Below are positions 59,112 to 64,000 of a DNA stretch of 64,000 bases, piece by piece. Both the position numbers and the translations under genes were made by a program. The notes under the pieces were generated by a model. It had not been told where the DNA came from. It ran no database searches and saw only the letters and a program-made list of their open reading frames with translations. Origin of the DNA: CAZCSK01 sp964501265. Lineage in GTDB: Bacteria; Actinomycetota; CADDZG01; JAHWKV01. The stretch spans positions 159,127 through 223,126 of the forward strand of contig CAZCSK010000002.1 of the NCBI GenBank assembly GCA_964501265.1, written 5' to 3'. Positions within the stretch are counted from its first letter, which is position 1, and each line of letters opens with the position of its first letter.

Positions 59112-61835
59112 TTACTCGAACGCTAGCTCGAAGCGCCCTTCAACACTGGCTGACTGCGTCACCAAGGCGTGGACGAGCAATCGCCATTTGCCCGGTTGAG
59201 GATTAACCACCCTTACCAACTGGCCCGACTCCTTCGTCATACTGACATCCCACAGATACCACTGATCGTCTTCGATGTAGTGAAGGAACAAAGCTAATTC
59301 GCTCCCTTCCACGGAAACTATCATCGCCTCCGCCTTTGCCGGCACGTCTATGTCTGTTAACCATGGACGCGCGTGATGCACCTCGAACCGTTCTCGGCGG
59401 GACGTCGACGGCGTTTCAGGCACCTTCTGCCCCGAAAGCTTTAGTTCAAAATGCGGGCGCCGGGCTTGGTATCTTGGCTCGTCAACCCTTATCTCCCACA
59501 CACCCGGATCCGGATTTCTCAAGATCCTTGGACCGTCCGAGGCGCGCGCATGGAGCATCGGGTTAGCGACGAATTTGAGGTCCTCCATCACACAACTCGG
59601 ATCGTTAACTCCAACCAGTACTTCGCCGTCATCGGTGGCTAGAGCTTCAACTCGTATCTCTCTCATTCCCGGTGGCATTTCGATGAACCACGACTGGCCG
59701 CGCAGAGGCTCCAACGTTCCGGAGCGCGAGAACACCGAATCGGGTCCATAACTCTGCGATGCAACAACGGTTACCAACATCTGGTGCAGAGAACGGCGAG
59801 TCACTGGATCCCGGAATTCCAAGATCGCGCTGTGGGGCCCAAGCGCTTCGACTTGGATCTTGATCCTTAGGGACCCCTTCACCTCCCCTTCGGGAAATTC
59901 GATGCTGGCAGAGGTTTGGAATGTGCCATCGTTTCCGAGCCACGACAAAGCCAGGCTGATCGAATTGGTTGCACCTTCGGGCCGGACGACCTCGATGATG
60001 CGTTCCCCCCGGGAACCCGCCGACCACCCCTCACGCTCGAATAGCCCGGGCCCCGTTCTCTCTACTCGCAAGTCGGCATCAGCAGCGTGCCAGACCGGCG
60101 CTTTCGTTTGAAGATCAAGCGGTGACACTTCGGACCGAAGGGCCTCCCACGCACCTTCTACGTTGAACAACCCGGCGCCCTGCGAGTGAGCCGGCCAAGC
60201 CGGCAAAAAGCGCGCCCCGGTTCTCATTGCCCAGCGTAGCCGCTGCGCATCGTAGGAAACACCCGATTGTTTGGCTGCACTAATTACCAGGGCTGCAGCG
60301 CCTGCGGCCAGAGGCGCTGCGTAGGACGTACCGATGCTCAGTTGGTAACCGGGAGGAAGCAGGTGAGATCGGATCGGAGAAACAGATGCCTCTTGTCCAC
60401 TCGACCGTGTCCGAGGAAGAAGCATCAGAATGGGAGCAATCCCATCGGGTTTCATCGCGCCGTTGGCAGAAGGTCCGCGTGAGGATGTTGGATTTACGCA
60501 GTCGACTTCCAAGATCTGACGGTCATAGGAAAGATTCAAAGTGTCACGATTGCTGTAGCCGCCGACCGAAAGAATTCTTGACGCATTGGAAAGGTCCCAC
60601 GTTGTAGCCAGTCCGGGACCCATATTTCCTCCAGATATCACGATCAACTTATCGAAGACTTCGACGATGCGGTCGAGCATGAGAGGGACAAACGACTCAC
60701 CGCTTTCAGGGTAGCTAGCGGCCCAGTTCGTGCAACATATGAGATCTACGTCCGGTAAGGACGCTGCCAGCGCAAATGCTTCGACTAAGCTCCCTCTGGT
60801 CCCGATGCCCATCTCCACCAAGACAAGTTGAGCTCCGGGGGCGCAACCGTTCGCGGCACCGCCCAAGAACCCACACCCGGCGGCGATTCCTGCAACACCG
60901 GTGGTGTGGTCGCTAGCGCGATGGATCCAGACTGCTTGCTCATCTGGATGAAAGGTAAACGCCGCCGACGGCCCGCCTTGCACCAATGACTGAGTGTCCC
61001 CCTCCAAGTTAAAATCGCGGACCGGGTCGTACTTAGCAAAGTCTCGGTTCCCCTCAACGTCAACCCAAAGTAAGCCCTGTTCAACGTTCCACAACATCGC
61101 CAGCTCTGAAGACTCGGAAGGATTCCAAACCCCGAAACGACAATGTCCGGCGGACGGCGCAACATACACGACGCCATCGACCTCGAATGTCCCCGACTCG
61201 GTGGAAACTTCGACCTCCATCTTGACCGTCAAAGGATGGTCCTCACCTGGGTCGCGCGAGGCATAAATCCCACGGATCTTTCGAACTGACACGCCGCGCA
61301 TATCCGCGGCGCCAGTAAAAACCTCGTGCCGAAAATCCACTCCACCCTCGACGATGGCTATCGTCACCCCGCGTCCATCGAAAGTCGGATTTCTTGCAAC
61401 GAACTGCGGAGCTCCGACATCGCGGGTCGGCACATAAGGGTTCTCCGATGGAAGATCCGCTGCCGAAAGGACCGGCAAAATTAGCTTCTGAGATTCCGCC
61501 CTAACCGCGCCCTCGGGGCTCGCAAAGGCCTTGGCCAGGAGTCCGGGGCCCGGTTCGAGATCGAAGAAGTAACTGCTTGCACCGTTGCCAACGAGGTCGG
61601 ATACAAACCCCGACGCGCGAAGTTCCTGATAGCGCTCGATTGGAATCATCGCCCGCAGATAGTCGATGCGATCGATCCTACGAACGATCCGGCCCCCTAG
61701 GCTCCCTACAAGTTCCGCAGTCGCCGCCCCTTGGCCGCGCTCGGCCGCAATCAGGACCTCGATCTCGCTGGACTCTCGAGCCCACCCTCTGCTAAGGGGC
61801 ACCAACTCACGGCGAGTTAACCGCGCCTTATTCAA
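59112..61835 (-). CDS. S8 subtilisin-like serine peptidase with substituted catalytic Asp
   Basis: A 907-residue protein with an S8 domain at about 140-560. Ser is in GTSYAAP, the oxyanion Asn in SGGNMGPG, and His in HTTGVAG (usual HGTHVAG, second His replaced). The catalytic Asp site reads AIVEGGVD where the family has (V/L)(D)(T/S)G, i.e. Glu for Asp. A large insertion between the Asp and His regions and about 350 residues of beta-rich C-terminal domains resemble tripeptidyl-peptidase II-like or extracellular subtilases. No clear signal peptide is seen. The TTG start at 61835 has no good ribosome-binding site, so the true start may differ. Activity is uncertain. Confidence 0.82.
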   Translation of the reverse strand: MNKARLTRRELVPLSRGWARESSEIEVLIAAERGQGAATAELVGSLGGRIVRRIDRIDYLRAMIPIERYQELRASGFVSDLVGNGASSYFFDLEPGPGLLAKAFASPEGAVRAESQKLILPVLSAADLPSENPYVPTRDVGAPQFVARNPTFDGRGVTIAIVEGGVDFRHEVFTGAADMRGVSVRKIRGIYASRDPGEDHPLTVKMEVEVSTESGTFEVDGVVYVAPSAGHCRFGVWNPSESSELAMLWNVEQGLLWVDVEGNRDFAKYDPVRDFNLEGDTQSLVQGGPSAAFTFHPDEQAVWIHRASDHTTGVAGIAAGCGFLGGAANGCAPGAQLVLVEMGIGTRGSLVEAFALAASLPDVDLICCTNWAASYPESGESFVPLMLDRIVEVFDKLIVISGGNMGPGLATTWDLSNASRILSVGGYSNRDTLNLSYDRQILEVDCVNPTSSRGPSANGAMKPDGIAPILMLLPRTRSSGQEASVSPIRSHLLPPGYQLSIGTSYAAPLAAGAAALVISAAKQSGVSYDAQRLRWAMRTGARFLPAWPAHSQGAGLFNVEGAWEALRSEVSPLDLQTKAPVWHAADADLRVERTGPGLFEREGWSAGSRGERIIEVVRPEGATNSISLALSWLGNDGTFQTSASIEFPEGEVKGSLRIKIQVEALGPHSAILEFRDPVTRRSLHQMLVTVVASQSYGPDSVFSRSGTLEPLRGQSWFIEMPPGMREIRVEALATDDGEVLVGVNDPSCVMEDLKFVANPMLHARASDGPRILRNPDPGVWEIRVDEPRYQARRPHFELKLSGQKVPETPSTSRRERFEVHHARPWLTDIDVPAKAEAMIVSVEGSELALFLHYIEDDQWYLWDVSMTKESGQLVRVVNPQPGKWRLLVHALVTQSASVEGRFELAFE

Positions 61836-61915
61836 ACGGTCGTTGTCGGCAAGGGGCCATCGGAGCGATCTCCGAGTCGGCTTGCTCTCGAGATACTAGG
61901 GGGAGTTTCGTTTAA

Positions 61916-63232
61916 CTACTTCCGCGAGTACAGCCAGACGTGACCGTGCGTCGTCAACGGTTGCAGTAACGATCGGTAGGATTCGGTGAGGTTCATCTGC
62001 TCGTCAATCTGAGGCTTGAGACGCTGCATCATCGCCGCAAGGAGCTTCTCTTGCTCCGCTGCCTTCTTCCTCGGGTCACTGATTTTGCCGAGCCTCTCCG
62101 TCGCCTTCGCCCCAAACGGCTTCATCAACCTCTGCATCTCTTGCGCCAACTCTTCCAACTCCGCCTTGGTCTGGTCTCGCTGCATGATCTGTTCTTTGGA
62201 TAAGCTAGGAACCTTGCCGTACACCCTGCTGACATCGCCGACCAAAAGGTCTAGCTGGCCATCGCCATTCCAATCGACTGCAGCAATCTTGGCCCGTTGT
62301 CCGGGGATGGGGCCTTTGGGGATAGGGCTAGTGGCATCCATCCGGGCGGGAGCGGTGACAAGAGTTAGGGGCTTTGCCAGCTTGGGGTTGCCAGCCTTGC
62401 CGACGTTCTTGTACCAAGCAACGCTTCCGTCGCCACAGCCGAGCAGTAGGCCGGGGAGTCCGGTGTTGTCCCAGTCGGCTACTACTGGGTGAGAGTCTCC
62501 TCCGGGAGCGACGATCGGTTCGCTGCCAACTTTGAGTTGCTCAGGAGTCCCCCAAACTGCAGGACCCTTCTTCGCCATATCGGGAACGAGATAAACGTGA
62601 CCTTTGATTCCACCGACAATGAGGTCTGGTCGTCCGGTTCCTCTCCAGTCGAAAGCAAATACCGTCGAAGCCTTGTCGATAAAGATCGATTTTTTGTCTT
62701 TGCCTTTCAGGATCACAGGTTCTGCGAAGCGACCCTTTCCTTTTCCTTTGAAGAAGTAGAGCTCTCCTGGCCAGCTTCCGCTCAGGATGTCTTGGTTTCC
62801 GTCACCGTCTAGGTCCACAAACTGTGGAGTAAATCCCACACATCAGCCAGAGGGGACTTGGGCGACCTTTCTGGCTACCTTAAGCCACGCAAAATCTGAA
62901 TCAAAGCGTGGGGTCCTGGCTGTTCCAATGTTGTTGTAGATGCGAAGCTTGCCCTCGCCAAACTGACCTACTAGGAGTTTGGGTTTGCCGCTCCTATCCA
63001 AATCTGCCAGGAAGGGGGCCGCGTGACCAACTTCAACATCTATTGGCTTTCCACCCGCTTTGATTACGACTGGGGGGGCAAGCTTGGAAACTTTGGAAAG
63101 CTTCGTAGTCGCTCCGCCGTTCTTGCTGACGGCTCCGTTCTTGCTGACTGCCCGTGACGACAGTTTCTTGTCTGCTGCTCCGTTTGGTGAATCGAGCTTG
63201 CGCCCTTTGTTAATTGTTCTTGTTGCGCTCAT
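61916..63232 (-). CDS. FG-GAP/VCBS-like protein with in-frame TGA-TGT (candidate selenoprotein), copy 2
   Basis: Read through the TGA at 62843-62845 this is 438 residues with TGA at position 130 and Cys131. It parallels copy 1 along its length: VEVGHAAPFLADLDRSGKPK, the VPSG-U-C site, FG-GAP repeats (FVDLDGDGNQDILSG, AVDWNGDGQLDLLVGD), a charged helical insert and an HGHVWLY tail. The N-terminus is longer, with repeated KNGAVSKNGG. AAGGAG lies 7 nt before the ATG. Between the TGA and the hairpin the codons differ from copy 1 only at third positions. A broken DsbD-like copy lies upstream, as the intact one does for copy 1. The protein's function is unknown; redox activity is inferred from the U-C pair. 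Confidence 0.75.
62814..62828 (-). promoter_or_regulatory. SECIS-like hairpin downstream of the in-frame TGA (copy 2)
   Basis: The same TCCAC-AGTTT-GTGGA hairpin at the same distance from the TGA as in copy 1, although third-position changes have accumulated immediately upstream. This supports selection on the hairpin or on the encoded residues, or on both. Confidence 0.55.
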
Positions 63233-63252
63233 CCCCAGACTCCTTCCGACCG

Positions 63253-63452
63253 CTAGGTCTTAAACGCCTCCGCATACGACACCGTGCATTTCACTGGTCT
63301 TCCCATGACCGGCATGTAGCACATCATCGGGTCGCACGCCTGATAAGCAACAAGAACCTCGAGTTTGCCCGCTTTCCCAGTCACGGGAATCTCTATCTTA
63401 ATCGTTCCGTAGAGACGCCGTCGGCAGAGGCCGGGATTACAGGCGAGCCCTT
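63253..63452 (-). pseudogene. DsbD N-terminal-like relic
   Basis: The C-terminal two-thirds of a DsbD-alpha domain remain (KGSPVIPASAD, then one frame on, RLYGTIKIEIPVTGKAGKLE, LVAYQACDPMMCYMPVMGRP, VKC). One base is missing around 63417 relative to the copy at 24074, shifting the frame, and the first third is replaced by a VapC fragment. Confidence 0.85.
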
Positions 63453-63553
63453 GCTCGATGTATCCGATGCGAACAGCAGTATGTTGGCGTCGACCGTTGA
63501 GTTCATCCTCTGTCCAGGGAGGTCTGGTCGATGTTTACCGTTGTGCGGGCCAT
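63453..63553 (-). pseudogene. VapB and VapC N-terminal fragments fused to the DsbD-like relic
   Basis: A short frame MARTTVNIDQTSLDRG (63503-63553) looks like the start of a ribbon-helix-helix antitoxin. It overlaps by ATGA with MNSTVDANILLFASDTSS (63453-63506), the first strand of a PIN-domain toxin including its first Asp. The PIN frame runs directly into the DsbD-like relic. Confidence 0.65.
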
Positions 63554-63584
63554 AACATCTGAGGCAAGGAGTAGTTTCGGGTTA

Positions 63585-64000
63585 CTAGCGGGAGTTTCGA
63601 GAAGCCCCTTCTCGCAGGTACAGCCAGACGTGGCCATGTATCAACATCGGTCGCTGTAGCTCCCGGAAAGTTTGAAAAAGATTCCGTTGCTCTTCCATTT
63701 GGGGTTTGAACCGCTTCATTACAACGGCCATTTGCTTCTTCTGCTCCGCCTCTTTCTTCTTCGGATCCTTGATTTTGTTTAGCTTCTCTTGCATCTTGGC
63801 CCAGAATGGCTGCATCTCCTTCGACATCTCATCTATCTGCGCCTTGGTATCGTCACGCAGCTTGATCTGTTCTTTGGTGAGCCGAGGTTCCTTGCCGTAG
63901 ACCATGCTGACATCGCCCACCAAAAGGTCGAGGAGACCGTCGTTGTTCCAGTCGACTGCAGAAACTTTTGCCCTTTGGCCGGGGATGGGGCCCTTCGGGA
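63585..64000 (-). CDS. FG-GAP/VCBS-like protein, copy 3 (partial, 5' end off window)
   Basis: The C-terminal 138 codons are visible: PEGPIPGQRAKVSAVDWNND, GLLDLLVGDVSMVYGKE, the charged helical insert (TKEQIKLRDDTKAQIDEM to PKKKEAEQKKQ) and the HGHVWLYLREGASRNSR tail. It is closer to copy 1 than to copy 2. Whether it has the same TGA cannot be seen, because that part lies beyond the window. Confidence 0.85.
   Translation of the reverse strand, partial: PKGPIPGQRAKVSAVDWNNDGLLDLLVGDVSMVYGKEPRLTKEQIKLRDDTKAQIDEMSKEMQPFWAKMQEKLNKIKDPKKKEAEQKKQMAVVMKRFKPQMEEQRNLFQTFRELQRPMLIHGHVWLYLREGASRNSR

Noticed and set aside
63503..63505. TGA after the short VapB-like frame as a recoded codon
   Set aside because: The VapC-like ATG overlaps it in the normal ATGA arrangement and the sequence after it in the VapB frame is not antitoxin-like.

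Overview
The window looks like a chromosomal segment of an uncultured, moderately GC-rich bacterium. The MoxR/DUF58/TgpA-type cluster, FadR-type GntR regulators, leaderless-looking toxin-antitoxin promoters and frequent GTG/TTG starts would fit a soil or sediment actinobacterium, but nothing here fixes the phylum and I hold that guess loosely. No rRNA, tRNA, CRISPR array or phage module was seen.

Layout. 1-10,782 (all minus strand) is one probable operon: a GntR regulator, a fused LivH-LivM permease, a fused MFS + LivF + LivG protein, a MoxR AAA+ ATPase, a DUF58 protein and a TgpA-like protein whose transglutaminase triad is substituted (C-terminus off the window). 10,989-11,637 is a VapBC-type pair. 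From 11.7 to 59.1 kb the window is dominated by one paralogous family of membrane-anchored, Leu/Ile/Val-binding-type periplasmic proteins (called SBP here): 15 intact genes and at least 10 broken relics. They are mostly in minus-strand tandem runs in which each start codon (ATG, GTG or TTG) overlaps the Cys-Arg-stop end of the previous gene. Between them sit an S9 peptidase, an M16C peptidase, a second GntR regulator with an LRR-thioredoxin gene, an oligopeptide-type binding protein, a VapBC pair with a CTG start, and an FtsH-type protease with three AAA+ domains. 59.1-64 kb holds an S8 peptidase and further FG-GAP genes.

Most interesting signal. Two FG-GAP/VCBS-like genes (22,801-24,033 and 61,916-63,232) are each interrupted at the same place by an in-frame TGA followed directly by a Cys codon. 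The reading frame continues for about 310 codons. Both copies keep an identical hairpin (TCCAC-AGTTT-GTGGA) 15 nt after the TGA, and the base differences between TGA and hairpin are synonymous. This fits a selenocysteine-Cys (U-C) protein family. It is encoded beside a DsbD N-terminal-like protein and linked to the SBP array.

How the parts may work together (inference). One fused Liv-type transporter would be served by a large set of diversified anchored binding proteins, partly controlled by two paralogous GntR regulators. The paralogues share near-identical ends, and the many relics (including fusions to VapB, VapC, PadR, DUF559-like and acyl-CoA-synthetase-like fragments) suggest that recombination between copies keeps reshaping the array. 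A 247-bp inverted repeat around two SBP genes is the clearest substrate for such exchange.
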